This document shows positions 52,696 to 61,850 of a DNA stretch of 64,000 bases, piece by piece. A program made the translations under genes and the position numbers. Positions within the stretch are counted from its first letter, which is position 1. Each line of letters begins with the position of its first letter. The notes beneath the pieces are model-generated. The model had not been told where the DNA came from. It did not search any database and was given only the letters and a program-made list of their open reading frames with translations. Origin of the DNA: CAYPPG01 sp964412555 (GTDB lineage Bacteria > Hinthialibacterota > Hinthialibacteria > Hinthialibacterales > Hinthialibacteraceae); assembly GCA_964412555.1 (NCBI GenBank), contig CAYPPG010000031.1, forward strand, positions 1 to 64,000, given 5' to 3'.

Positions 52696-54024
52696 TTGAA
52701 GTCCTTTTCATCCAATCCTCGCATCGCCTTTGTGGATTTAACCTTCAACTGGCCACCCGTAGGAGGATGCTGGATCGACACTCATCACGTACTGGAAGGT
52801 CTACAATCCCGAGGGGCGGAAGTCTGTCTTTTTGTTCCTGATTTTCAAGAATACTATCCACGCGGCTTTATACAAACGGAATTACCCTATCCGCTCGTCA
52901 CCATTCCATTCAACCGCTACACATTCAATTGGCGAACCGTTCAAAAGCGTTTCGGCCATCGGGTGGGGCAATTCGAGCCGGACCTCGTCTTTGTGACAGA
53001 CGGGTATCATACGAAAAATCATATCCTCTCCGCACTCGGTCCGGAACGTTGTTTTTTACGGTTTTATGCTTATGAAATGTTCTGCATTAATCTTCATTAT
53101 TACCGTTATCACGAAAACCGTATTTGTACCGAAGGTTTTTTCCACAATCCAGCTGAATGCCGGCGTTGTTGGTTTCGCCGGATGCCGCCCTGGGGACGAG
53201 CAGTTCAAATTGCTGTGGGGTGGCCGGAAAAACATCCGAAACTGCATTTTTCACAGGAATATCTTGCGAGTTTGGCTTTTACAAAAGGATACAGAAAACG
53301 GCTTTTCGAAAACTTCTCCAACTTGAAAGGCGCAATTGTTTACAACAATTTCATGAAGGAAAAACTCTCACCTTATATCGATTCGATCTATACGATTCCA
53401 TCCGGTGTGGATGCGAACCGATTCTATCCCGCGAAAATTGAATCCGGAAAAGACGATTTATACCCAGTAAAAATTTTCCTGCCGGGGCGGGCAAATGATC
53501 CCTTGAAAGGAATCGATGTCCTGATCGAAGCGGGGAGACAGTTGCACAAAGAAGGTTTGCGCTTTGAAATTCATTATACCGCCGCGATGGATTGTCCTCA
53601 GCAAGAACCATGGCTGATCAATCGTGGATGGGTCAGCCAAGACGAGCTTCCCGCCATGTACCGTGAAATGGACATCGTTGTCGTCCCCTCGACTTGGATC
53701 GAGCCTTTCGGGATTACGGCATTGGAAGGAATGGCTTCCGGCATCCCCGTAGTTGCCAGTAAGATAGGCGGGCTGGAGCTCACAGTTGTCAATGGAGAAA
53801 CAGGATTCCACTTCGAGGCTGGAAATCCTCAAGCATTGGCGCAAGTGCTAACGATGCTCATCCAGGATTCTACACTGCGCCACAACATGGGTAAGGCGGG
53901 ACGAGATCGCGTTTTACAGGTATTTGATTGGAATGTCATTGTCGATAAACGATATGTGCCTTTGGTCGAGAATTCTATGTCGAACACAAATCGAAATCAT
54001 TCTTTCTTAGCAACATCACCATGA
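52696..54024 (+). CDS. GT4-family glycosyltransferase (LPS or surface glycan)
   Basis: A 442-residue cytoplasmic GT-B fold enzyme. The N-terminal domain opens RIAFVDLTFNWPPVGGCWID, with the glycine turn for the acceptor. The C-terminal domain shows PSGVDANRFYPAK, FLPGRANDPLKGIDVLIEA and DIVVVPSTWIEPFGITALEG, the E-x7-E donor-binding motif of GT4. The start is TTG at 52696, preceded by AGGTGAT; no ATG is better placed. A central Cys/His-rich stretch (CRRCWFRRMPPWG, with further Cys around 135-155) is unusual for the family. It overlaps waaA by four bases, so it probably adds a core sugar. Confidence 0.85.
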   Translation: MKSFSSNPRIAFVDLTFNWPPVGGCWIDTHHVLEGLQSRGAEVCLFVPDFQEYYPRGFIQTELPYPLVTIPFNRYTFNWRTVQKRFGHRVGQFEPDLVFVTDGYHTKNHILSALGPERCFLRFYAYEMFCINLHYYRYHENRICTEGFFHNPAECRRCWFRRMPPWGRAVQIAVGWPEKHPKLHFSQEYLASLAFTKGYRKRLFENFSNLKGAIVYNNFMKEKLSPYIDSIYTIPSGVDANRFYPAKIESGKDDLYPVKIFLPGRANDPLKGIDVLIEAGRQLHKEGLRFEIHYTAAMDCPQQEPWLINRGWVSQDELPAMYREMDIVVVPSTWIEPFGITALEGMASGIPVVASKIGGLELTVVNGETGFHFEAGNPQALAQVLTMLIQDSTLRHNMGKAGRDRVLQVFDWNVIVDKRYVPLVENSMSNTNRNHSFLATSP

Positions 54025-55361
54025 ATATCAATCCTAATTTGAAATCTACGGTACAATCGAATCGAAAACTGTGGTATTGGAGCCTCTTCGGTTATATTTT
54101 TTTCGTCGTTGTGGCTCCTTATTATGCCATTCGCATGCTCTTTACAAAAAAATATCGAGCAGGGATCCGCCAACGATTCACTATATTCACACCAGAAGAA
54201 AAGAAACAGTTGAAAGACGGCCCCACTATCTGGATACACACAGTTTCTTTTGGAGAATTACAAGCAGCCCGTCCTTTGTTACGCCGCCTTAAAAACGAAT
54301 ATGACTCTTACAAACTATTGATTTCAACCGTAACCGAAACCGGCCAGGAATTAGCGCACACAATCCCCGAAGTGGATGCTTCGATTTACCTACCCCTTGA
54401 TCTGTATCCTCTTTGCCGGCGAGTCGTCAATAGGATTCAACCGGTTTGTGTCATCATCTTTGAAACAGAACTATGGCCGAATTTCATTCGCGCAGTCTCG
54501 GATCATCCAGTTCCTTTATTTCTCGTGAATGGAAGACTCTCAGATCATTCCTTTCAGAATTACTTCCGTTTCCGCTTTCTCTTTGCTCCTTTGATCAACC
54601 GATTTCTCCAAATTCTTGCGCAAAGCGAGGAAGACGCGCAGCGCTTTCGTAGTATTGGCGCTCTATCCGATTCAGTTCAAGTAATGGGGAACATAAAATT
54701 CGATGCGATCGAAGTCAAGAACGATCCAATCAAACGCGATCATTGGCGTTCTCTGTTTCAAATAAAAGAAGATGAAATCGCCGTCTTGGGTGGTTCAACG
54801 TTTCCCGGTGAAGAATTGGTCTTGGCTCGAATCGTCCATACGCTCGAACAGGAACGATTTCCGGTTCGTCTTATTTTGGCTCCCCGCCATATCGATCGAA
54901 CACAAACAATCCTCGATGAGTTGCGCTCCACAGGATATACAGTATTCCTACGCTCAAAGATCATGGAAACAGAACCGTTTCCCGAAAAGCCTGAAATGTT
55001 CATTCTCGATACACTCGGTGAACTTCGCGAGGTCTATGCCGCTGCAGATATTGTATTTATGGGAAAATCGCTGCTCCATAAAGGCGGTCAAAACCCAATC
55101 GAACCGGCCGCTTGGGAAAAACCGATTCTATTCGGAAAAAATATGCAGAATTTCCGCGATGTTGCCGGCCTGCTTCTTCGCGCCGAGGGAGCACGTATGG
55201 TCACCAATGAAGAAGAATTATTGGAAGAGTGCCGAAGGTTGTTTGCAGATAAGCAATTACGCATGGAAATAGGTCAAAGAGCACGGCAAGTCATTCTTGA
55301 GAATCAAGGCGCTTTGAATAAGCTGATGAAGACGTTAATTCCGCTATTCGATGAAAAGTAA
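54021..55361 (+). CDS. waaA: 3-deoxy-D-manno-octulosonic acid (Kdo) transferase
   Basis: A 446-residue inner-membrane-associated GT-B enzyme that attaches Kdo to the lipid A precursor. An N-terminal anchor (SLFGYIFFVVVAPYYAIRML) is followed by IWIHTVSFGELQAARPLL, the family's H-x-V/A-S-x-GE active-site block, then LPLDLYPLCRRVV, FETELWPNF and FLVNGRLSDHSF. The C-terminal donor half includes FMGKSLLHKGGQNPIEPAAW. The gene overlaps the preceding glycosyltransferase by ATGA and is 12 bases before lpxK, so this is an LPS operon. It shows that the organism makes an outer membrane with Kdo-lipid A. Confidence 0.93.
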   Translation: MNINPNLKSTVQSNRKLWYWSLFGYIFFVVVAPYYAIRMLFTKKYRAGIRQRFTIFTPEEKKQLKDGPTIWIHTVSFGELQAARPLLRRLKNEYDSYKLLISTVTETGQELAHTIPEVDASIYLPLDLYPLCRRVVNRIQPVCVIIFETELWPNFIRAVSDHPVPLFLVNGRLSDHSFQNYFRFRFLFAPLINRFLQILAQSEEDAQRFRSIGALSDSVQVMGNIKFDAIEVKNDPIKRDHWRSLFQIKEDEIAVLGGSTFPGEELVLARIVHTLEQERFPVRLILAPRHIDRTQTILDELRSTGYTVFLRSKIMETEPFPEKPEMFILDTLGELREVYAAADIVFMGKSLLHKGGQNPIEPAAWEKPILFGKNMQNFRDVAGLLLRAEGARMVTNEEELLEECRRLFADKQLRMEIGQRARQVILENQGALNKLMKTLIPLFDEK

Positions 55362-55373
55362 CAGTATCCTATT

Positions 55374-56495
55374 ATGAAGTTCCAATCGTTGTTTTTAACT
55401 GCTTGGTACCGATGTGCTTATAAAGGGAAAGGACCACTTCGCCTGGCCGCACCACTACTCCTTCCTTGTTCGTGGATATATGGTTCTATCACATTTCTCC
55501 GAAGGCAATTGTATCGTCGAAAATGGTTGCCCTCGTTTGGAGTGGATGTGCCTGTCATATCCGTCGGAAATGTAACTGTCGGGGGAGTCGGAAAAACTCC
55601 TTTCATTATGTACATGGCGCAGCATCTAAAAAGTCTGAACTACAAACCTGCCGTAATCTTACGGGGGTATGGAAGACAATCGACAAAAACAATAGTCCTC
55701 CTCCCAGAACAATTTCTATCTCTCCGTATTCCCGAATACGGAGATGAAGCTGCATTGCTCTCTTTTTTATTAGATGTACCGGTTGGTATCGGCGCAGACC
55801 GGATAACAGTTGCCGAAAAACTTCTGGATAAAACCGATTGTGATGTAATTCTCCTCGATGATGGATTTCAACATATGCGCTTGCAGCGCGACGTAGATAT
55901 CGTTCTTCTGGATGGAAAAAAACCTTTTGGAAACGGACGCTGCCTTCCCTATGGTCCGTTACGGGAATTTCCTTCCACAATTCGATACTCGAACATAGTG
56001 ATTTATCGTGGGAACAATGCTCCAACAATAGTTCTCGATCCTTCAGAAAATGAATGGTTCTTAGGAAATTTGCAATGGGAAAGAATCCTGCCGTTTCAGG
56101 ATTGGAAAACAAAAAAGTTTGAGAAAGGGGATTCTCCGGCTCGTTTCGCATCGAGAACAGTCACTTTACTCTCAGGCGTCGGTGATCCATCCCGATTTCA
56201 GAATCAAGCAAAAGAATACGGTTTTGATATTCACTATCATTTCGCTTTTCCCGACCATCATTGGTTCACACCTCGAGACCTAAATCAGTTGATAAGCAAG
56301 CCGTTTCGAAACTATCCGGTCCTGACAACAGAAAAAGACGCGATTCGGTTGCTATCAATAGCGGATCAGTTTCCAATCGACAATCCTTCTTTCTTATATG
56401 TAATCCAGGCAAAATGGCATATGAACGAAGAATTCCGCTTTCAACATTATGTAGAAACCTGGCTACACAATAGAAAGCAAACAAGCAAACACTAA
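55374..56495 (+). CDS. lpxK: Tetraacyldisaccharide 4'-kinase
   Basis: A 373-residue membrane-associated kinase phosphorylating the 4' position of the lipid A disaccharide. The Walker A-like loop is VGNVTVGGVGKTP (about 64-76) after the N-terminal hydrophobic region. LRGYGR, ADRITVAEKL and DVILLDDGFQHMRLQRDVDI (Walker B plus the DDGFQH catalytic motif) follow. Length is slightly above the usual 330-350. It directly follows waaA, an arrangement seen in many Gram-negative bacteria. The weak match of its last 30 residues to other members is not unusual. Confidence 0.95.
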   Translation: MKFQSLFLTAWYRCAYKGKGPLRLAAPLLLPCSWIYGSITFLRRQLYRRKWLPSFGVDVPVISVGNVTVGGVGKTPFIMYMAQHLKSLNYKPAVILRGYGRQSTKTIVLLPEQFLSLRIPEYGDEAALLSFLLDVPVGIGADRITVAEKLLDKTDCDVILLDDGFQHMRLQRDVDIVLLDGKKPFGNGRCLPYGPLREFPSTIRYSNIVIYRGNNAPTIVLDPSENEWFLGNLQWERILPFQDWKTKKFEKGDSPARFASRTVTLLSGVGDPSRFQNQAKEYGFDIHYHFAFPDHHWFTPRDLNQLISKPFRNYPVLTTEKDAIRLLSIADQFPIDNPSFLYVIQAKWHMNEEFRFQHYVETWLHNRKQTSKH

Positions 56496-56565
56496 TCCTT
56501 CCCTCTTTTTTCAATAGGAAAAACAAGAGATACTGAGAAATATATTTTGAATGGAGGATATCCCC

Positions 56566-58755
56566 ATGTTCCATCCAAGAAAACAATTGTTATTGATTTC
56601 TGTTTTATTCGTGATCGCCTCTTGTCCGTTGCTTACCTCCGCTTCGATTGAAAAAGTCGAGTCTCCGAATGGCTGGATGATCGAAACGAATTCATCCGTT
56701 TACCAAATGGCTGTCGCAAGCGACGGCATCGTTGTCCCCGTTTATTACGGGCCGAAAGGAAATTATACCGAACTCAATTGGGTCGGATTGAAAGTGAATC
56801 CAAAAGTCGGCAGCCGAATCCGTGAAGTTCCTTTCCGCGGTGGGTATGTGGATATGACTCCGGCGGTGGAAGTCATTTTTACGGACCATACGCGCGATAC
56901 GCATTTGGTCTACGATTCCTATGAAATTCTGGAACAAGACGGGATTCAATGCCTGCGCATCGATTTGAAAGATCCGGAATACGGATTGCGTGTTTCGTCT
57001 TTCATCCGCGTTTTCCCTGAACTCGATATCATCGAAAAATGGCTGGTGCTGAAAAACGACGGCGATGATTCGATCCTCCTCGAAAATGCACAATCCGGTT
57101 CTGTTTGGCTGCCTCAAAATGAATATGATCTCATTCACCTTGCCGGCCGGTGGGGACATGAAAATCTCGTTTACCGCACAAAGTTGACGCAAGGCGTCAA
57201 GACTATTCAAACACGCAGTTTCCGGAATCATGAAAATCCGCCGTGGTTTGCCGTCGGTCCAACGGATAACGTGAATGAAACGGAAGGTTCAGTCTGGTTT
57301 GGCGGACTTGCCTGGAGCGGAAACTGGCGCATCGACTTCGAAAAATTTCATTCCGGCAACCTACAAATAATCGGAGGGATCAGTTTCTGGGATACGTCTT
57401 GGACACTCGATCCACAAGAAGAATTCACCACTCCGAAAATCGTGTTCGGATTTTCTCCTACCGGAGTTGGCGGCGCATCCCATCGAATGCATGAGTATGT
57501 ATCAAATCATGTCATGCGAAAGCCATACAATGAAAAATTGAGACCGGTTTTGTATAACAGCTGGTATGCCACGACTTTTCATGTAAATGAAGAACAGCAG
57601 CTCGAACTGGCCAAAATCGCTAAAGAGATCGGTGTAGAAATCTTTGTCATCGATGACGGCTGGTTTAAAGGACGCAAACATGACCGTGCCGGTTTAGGCG
57701 ATTGGACAGTCGATAAGGAAAAATTTCCGAATGGTCTCCAGCCAATGATTCAAAAAATCAACGATCTCGGCCTTGACTTCGGAATCTGGGTGGAGCCGGA
57801 AATGGTCAATCCGGACAGCGATTTGTTCCGTGCTCATCCGGATTGGACTTTTTATTATCCAAGCCGTATCCGGCATGAATCCCGCAATCAATTGATGCTC
57901 AATCTAGCACGCCCCGATGTCTGCGAATACCTCCTCGACTCCCTCACAAAACTGTTGAGCGAAAATAACATCAAATTCATCAAGTGGGATCGAAATCGTC
58001 CCCTTTCCGATCCCGGTTGGCCTTCAGCCGATCCTGCCACCCAGCGCGAAGCGCAGATCCGATATGTTCACAACCTATATGATTTGATCGCTGAACTTGA
58101 AGAGCGATTTCCGGATGTTCTCTTCGAAGTTTGTTCCGGTGGCGGCGGTCGAACCGATCTCGGGATTTTTTCCCTGATGGATCAAACATGGACCAGTGAT
58201 AACACCGATCCGGTTGACCGTCTCATGATCCAACATGGATTTCTTCATGCTTTCCCAGCCAAATTGATGGTGGGATGGGTAACGGATGAAGACTGGCACA
58301 AGAACAATCCGTCTCTGAAGTTCCGCTTTCATTCTTCCATGTGCGGCGTTTTGGGAGTAGGAACAGATTTAACGACTTGGAATCAGGAAGAACGCAACCA
58401 AGCCGCCGATTTAATAGCACAATACAAAGAAATCCGCCCTATCGTACAAGAAGGAATTGTACACCGCTTGTTTTCTCCCTTTGAGGAAAACCGCGCGGCA
58501 TTGGAATATATCACTCACGATGGGTCGGAAGCGGTTGTTTTCCTTTTCAATACCTGGGAAACGTTACAAGGCAGTACGCCGTCGACAAAAGAATATCCCT
58601 CCATTCGCCTTCGGGGATTGGATGCAAATGCAAAATACCAACTTTCCGGAGACCGCAAAGGAATTGCAACCGGTGAAACGTTGATGAACGTCGGGATTCC
58701 ATGGTTCCTGAAAGGAAGCTTCAGCAGCGCAATCGTTCGGTTACAAAAACAGTGA
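56566..58755 (+). CDS. Secreted alpha-galactosidase (GH36)
   Basis: A 729-residue exported retaining alpha-galactosidase. The signal peptide (LLLISVLFVIASCPLLTSA) begins at the ATG at 56566; TGGAGG lies eight bases upstream and overlaps an earlier ATG that is therefore not the start. The nucleophile is Asp475 in KWDRNR and the acid/base Asp545 in TSDNTDP, both invariant in GH36; IDDGWFKGRKHD, GIWVEPEMVNPDS and CSGGGGRTDLG are further signatures. Length and architecture (N-terminal supersandwich, barrel, C-terminal sheet) are normal. It would release galactose from galacto-oligosaccharides or galactomannans outside the cytoplasm. Confidence 0.95.
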   Translation: MFHPRKQLLLISVLFVIASCPLLTSASIEKVESPNGWMIETNSSVYQMAVASDGIVVPVYYGPKGNYTELNWVGLKVNPKVGSRIREVPFRGGYVDMTPAVEVIFTDHTRDTHLVYDSYEILEQDGIQCLRIDLKDPEYGLRVSSFIRVFPELDIIEKWLVLKNDGDDSILLENAQSGSVWLPQNEYDLIHLAGRWGHENLVYRTKLTQGVKTIQTRSFRNHENPPWFAVGPTDNVNETEGSVWFGGLAWSGNWRIDFEKFHSGNLQIIGGISFWDTSWTLDPQEEFTTPKIVFGFSPTGVGGASHRMHEYVSNHVMRKPYNEKLRPVLYNSWYATTFHVNEEQQLELAKIAKEIGVEIFVIDDGWFKGRKHDRAGLGDWTVDKEKFPNGLQPMIQKINDLGLDFGIWVEPEMVNPDSDLFRAHPDWTFYYPSRIRHESRNQLMLNLARPDVCEYLLDSLTKLLSENNIKFIKWDRNRPLSDPGWPSADPATQREAQIRYVHNLYDLIAELEERFPDVLFEVCSGGGGRTDLGIFSLMDQTWTSDNTDPVDRLMIQHGFLHAFPAKLMVGWVTDEDWHKNNPSLKFRFHSSMCGVLGVGTDLTTWNQEERNQAADLIAQYKEIRPIVQEGIVHRLFSPFEENRAALEYITHDGSEAVVFLFNTWETLQGSTPSTKEYPSIRLRGLDANAKYQLSGDRKGIATGETLMNVGIPWFLKGSFSSAIVRLQKQ

Positions 58756-58774
58756 TCGTGAGAGTATTCGTTGC

Positions 58775-59170
58775 CTATTTTTCCAGTTGTTTCAATGTCG
58801 CAGAAAGATCGGATGTTTTAAAGATGGCAATCTCTTTCACATCCGAACCACCGGCCGCGCTTCCGTACACGTAATCGACATTGATCTTCGCTTTTTGCAG
58901 TTGCGCGGCTGCATCGGCAAGCGCGCCAACCTCATTGGGCAATTCGATCGCCGCAACATCGTCAACAGTCATTGTTGCCCCCATTTTATTCAACGCTTTT
59001 TTCGCATTCTTGATGTTGCTGGGAACGAGCCGAACAACCCCAACATCCATAAGGTTAGAAACGCATATCGCTTCGATATTGACTTTTTCCTTGGCGAGAT
59101 TTTTGGTCAGTTTTGCTAATTCCCCGACTTTGTTCGGAAGTGCAATGGTGATTTGCTTTTTGGATGGCAT
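58775..59170 (-). CDS. Tandem ACT-domain protein
   Basis: A 131-residue soluble protein made of two ACT domains: ITIALPNKVGELAKLTKNLAK starts the first, IELPNEVGALADAAAQLQKA the second (about 75). The P-N-x-x-G-x-L-A pattern with the Gly at the start of the first helix is the amino-acid-binding signature. It has no catalytic domain, so it probably senses an amino acid, in regulation. The ribosome site is GGGAGG. It stands alone between the galactosidase (convergent) and the cytochrome gene. Confidence 0.88.
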   Translation of the reverse strand: MPSKKQITIALPNKVGELAKLTKNLAKEKVNIEAICVSNLMDVGVVRLVPSNIKNAKKALNKMGATMTVDDVAAIELPNEVGALADAAAQLQKAKINVDYVYGSAAGGSDVKEIAIFKTSDLSATLKQLEK

Positions 59171-59344
59171 AACGTATTCCTCCCTTTTTACTTGATGAAA
59201 ATCACAAAATTGAAATATCGTATTTGAATTTGATACAAAATAAATTTGCGTTTGTCAAGGCTATCCCCTCTTTTTTTATACATAGATCGGTAGTCGTTTG
59301 GATTTTTTAAGGAAAAACTTGCAGGGTAAAGGGTTGAGGACGGT

Positions 59345-60667
59345 TCAATGCTGAATTTTCTTATAATACAAATCATACATCTCGTCGAATTTAGGACTGT
59401 TTTTCTCATCGTGGCATTGGACACATAATTCCTTTTTCTCTCCTCGACGAATCGGAGACGTGCCCATATCATCGGCATGCTTCTGCCCCGGTCCATGACA
59501 AGTCTCACATTGAACATGGCGTAATCTCTCGGAACGCCCGAAACTGATATATCCTCCCGCATTTCCATAACCGGTCACATGACACATCACACATTCAGGT
59601 ACCCAATGGCGATTCTGATTCAAAAGATCGTCGAAGGCGCGAGCATGGCGTGTTTGGCTCCATTGCTCATATTGATCGTAATGGCAATCCATACAAAACG
59701 TCGCCCCGGCATATCCGGCAAAATCTTCTTTTTCCTCCGGTAAATTTTGAAGCACGGCAGTTCTTTCTAACTGCAGACCGAGATCTTGAATCATCCGCTG
59801 ATAAGCCTGTGAAAGATATTCTCTCATATTTTCGTTCTCATAAGTTTCCGGTTTCAGAGAGACACGTTCATAGTCGACCTTTGTAACACCTTTTCCTTTT
59901 TCCACATCGAGAGTAATTTTCCCGATGCCATATCCTTTCGAGGGTACATTGACCAAATATGTATCTTTTACTAGTTGTGGTTGTATTCCAAATTCAAAGG
60001 TAGCGGCCAAATCGATTTTCGGGCCTTTGTAGTCTTCCAGCCATTGAATGACGATTGGCGGAGGTTCGCAGGCTAACAAAACAATCACATCGACTTCATC
60101 CCGCTCTCTCAATGTTTCGGCTTCGGCTCGCAGTGGTTCCGTAGGATCGGATAGATTGAAATCCTCGATTTTCAAACCAGCCTTTTGCATGAGCGAACTA
60201 GCGCCGAGAAAACCGATCTTCAGCCCCTTCATTTCCTTGACGATGGATGTTTTCCAGAAAGGACTACGCTCACTGAGAACACTTGTACTTAAAAGTGGTA
60301 ATTGAACCTTCTCCGATATCTTCGACAAGTATTCATATCCAAAGCGAAGATCAGCGGAACTGAGATTCACGAAATCGTATCCCATTTCGTTACACGCTTG
60401 CAAATAAGTGATCCCCAACGCTTTGTTGATCTCATTGACTTCTTTATCCACGAACTCGCCGAGATCGATCAAGGCAAATGAGTCATTCTCCGCTCGAAAA
60501 CTTTCGAGAAAACCGGCTCTGGCCTCCATTCCACCTTCTACGTTTTCACAACCGCAAGGCTCGAGTAATCCGTTGGTTTGCCCGGTAATCAGCAATGTCA
60601 CCTCTTCACCAGAACATTGAATAGACATTGCAATCATAATCAAACCGATCTGAAATGCGCGCAACAC
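59345..60667 (-). CDS. Exported metallophosphatase-like domain fused to tetraheme cytochrome c
   Basis: A 440-residue periplasmic protein. A signal peptide (FQIGLIMIAMSIQCSG) precedes a domain opening LLITGQTNGLLEPCGCENVEGG and continuing FALIDLGEF, KGLKIGFLG, the pattern of UshA/5'-nucleotidase-like metallophosphatases with an early PCGC. The last 120 residues have four c-type heme motifs: CMDCH, CVMCH, CETCH and CVQCH, as in cytochrome c554 or cytochrome-c3-like domains; haem should attach in the periplasm. The start is GTG at 60667, with GGAGGT nine bases upstream; the frame extends to 60829 but there it is palindromic repeat. A respiratory or electron-transfer role is inferred. Confidence 0.8.
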   Translation of the reverse strand: MLRAFQIGLIMIAMSIQCSGEEVTLLITGQTNGLLEPCGCENVEGGMEARAGFLESFRAENDSFALIDLGEFVDKEVNEINKALGITYLQACNEMGYDFVNLSSADLRFGYEYLSKISEKVQLPLLSTSVLSERSPFWKTSIVKEMKGLKIGFLGASSLMQKAGLKIEDFNLSDPTEPLRAEAETLRERDEVDVIVLLACEPPPIVIQWLEDYKGPKIDLAATFEFGIQPQLVKDTYLVNVPSKGYGIGKITLDVEKGKGVTKVDYERVSLKPETYENENMREYLSQAYQRMIQDLGLQLERTAVLQNLPEEKEDFAGYAGATFCMDCHYDQYEQWSQTRHARAFDDLLNQNRHWVPECVMCHVTGYGNAGGYISFGRSERLRHVQCETCHGPGQKHADDMGTSPIRRGEKKELCVQCHDEKNSPKFDEMYDLYYKKIQH

Positions 60668-60705
60668 AGTTCGTTTACCTCCATTCAAGGTTTTAGATAC
60701 GTAGC

Positions 60706-60759
60706 GCCGGCATCTTGCCGGCATCCTGTTTGTATTCGTAACGCCGGCATCTTGCCGGC
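60706..60759. repeat. Two family E palindromes in the leader region of the cytochrome gene
   Basis: GCCGGCA-TCT-TGCCGGC occurs at 60706-60722 and 60743-60759, 37 bases apart, in the same orientation. Both are within 100 bases upstream of the cytochrome start at 60667. Confidence 0.9.
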
Positions 60760-60874
60760 ATCTCCAAAATAGGATATATCTTCCTCTCTTTCTTTTGACT
60801 TTTCGGATTTTTGATAAAGAGTCTACCAAGAAAGCACGCGAACCACTATCCCCAACACTCGCGTATCACAGCGC

Positions 60875-61708
60875 TTAGCGTATACGCACCACTTTCCCCG
60901 GATAATGTTGAATCACAAGAGGCGCATCTTTCAAGGAAGGCCAATTATGATCAAGAGATGTTGCTTCCGAAATCGCTTTATCGAGTTCATCCTCGGAAAA
61001 ACCATAATCCAATGCGCGGCCAATATTGGTAGAAGGTAAAAAACCGACTCCGGCTTTTCCGCGATCGTTTACGAATAAATAACAACTCAACTGCTCCTTG
61101 CCCCCCACAAACCGCTCGATTCGATGATCGACCGCAACATCCATGACGTAATCGATTTGTGCTCCGTTATGCACCTCGGTCGGCTGGCGTTTGTGGAGTA
61201 TCAGATGGCTTCGATCACCCTCACCCGCCGTGAATCCATACACATATTGGCTCGCATCCGGAAAACTGCTCATAAATTCTTGCGCACGGGGGGAAGCCAT
61301 TCCGAGCCGATACACTTTTTCAGGAGATGCGACCCGTACCTTTGTTCTCGCGAATTGAATCGTCATGAATAGAGTCGGAATGACGATTCCAATCGTGAAC
61401 GCGACACCAAGGGTAGGCCATAGCGGAGTCGCCAAATACCAATAGGGAAAAAGAAATAAAATCAAAGTTGTCGAAACCATCGTAATGTATTTGTCTTTTT
61501 GGATGGAAGCCGGTGTTCGCTTCTCCCAATGAAGCAGCATATCGAACGGCCACCAAAAAAAGATGAATCCAAGCGGCACAAGATACCAATGAAAAAATCT
61601 CTCCGGCAAATCGATTAATCCACCGATGTCCATGATCAATAAAAAAAAGAAAATGGTTATGGCGGGCGCCAGGATCATCGGTATGAATGATTTCGGCATG
61701 TTTCTCAT
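60875..61708 (-). CDS. Membrane protein with C-terminal soluble domain, unknown
   Basis: A 277-residue protein. The first 110 residues contain four hydrophobic segments (IPMILAPAITIFFFLLI, WYLVPLGFIFFWWPFDMLL, YITMVSTTLILFLFPYWYLA and LGVAFTIGIVIPTLFMTI). The C-terminal 165 residues are cytoplasmic or periplasmic, with a beta-rich part (LILHKRQPTEVHNGAQIDYV) and no recognised motif. The start at 61708 (MRNMPKSF) follows GGGGTG seven bases away; a TTG two codons earlier is an alternative. It lies upstream of the cytochrome gene on the same strand, but repeats lie between. Confidence 0.6.
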   Translation of the reverse strand: MRNMPKSFIPMILAPAITIFFFLLIMDIGGLIDLPERFFHWYLVPLGFIFFWWPFDMLLHWEKRTPASIQKDKYITMVSTTLILFLFPYWYLATPLWPTLGVAFTIGIVIPTLFMTIQFARTKVRVASPEKVYRLGMASPRAQEFMSSFPDASQYVYGFTAGEGDRSHLILHKRQPTEVHNGAQIDYVMDVAVDHRIERFVGGKEQLSCYLFVNDRGKAGVGFLPSTNIGRALDYGFSEDELDKAISEATSLDHNWPSLKDAPLVIQHYPGKVVRIR

Positions 61709-61803
61709 AAACAATCACCCCAAAAAAAACAGGTATTTTATTGTCGCTGTGGCTTTACTTTCCAAAATGGAAACAACATATCCTTAACTTCTCGCAAAAT
61801 TCC

Positions 61804-61809
61804 TTATAA
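61804..61809 (+). promoter_or_regulatory. TATAAT -10-like hexamer upstream of the aminotransferase gene
   Basis: A perfect TATAAT, 41 bases before the aminotransferase start. No good -35 box lies 16-18 bases upstream, so this is only a candidate promoter. Confidence 0.35.
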
Positions 61810-61850
61810 TATTGAATAGTAAGTTCATCCGTGGAGAGTGTCAAATCGTT

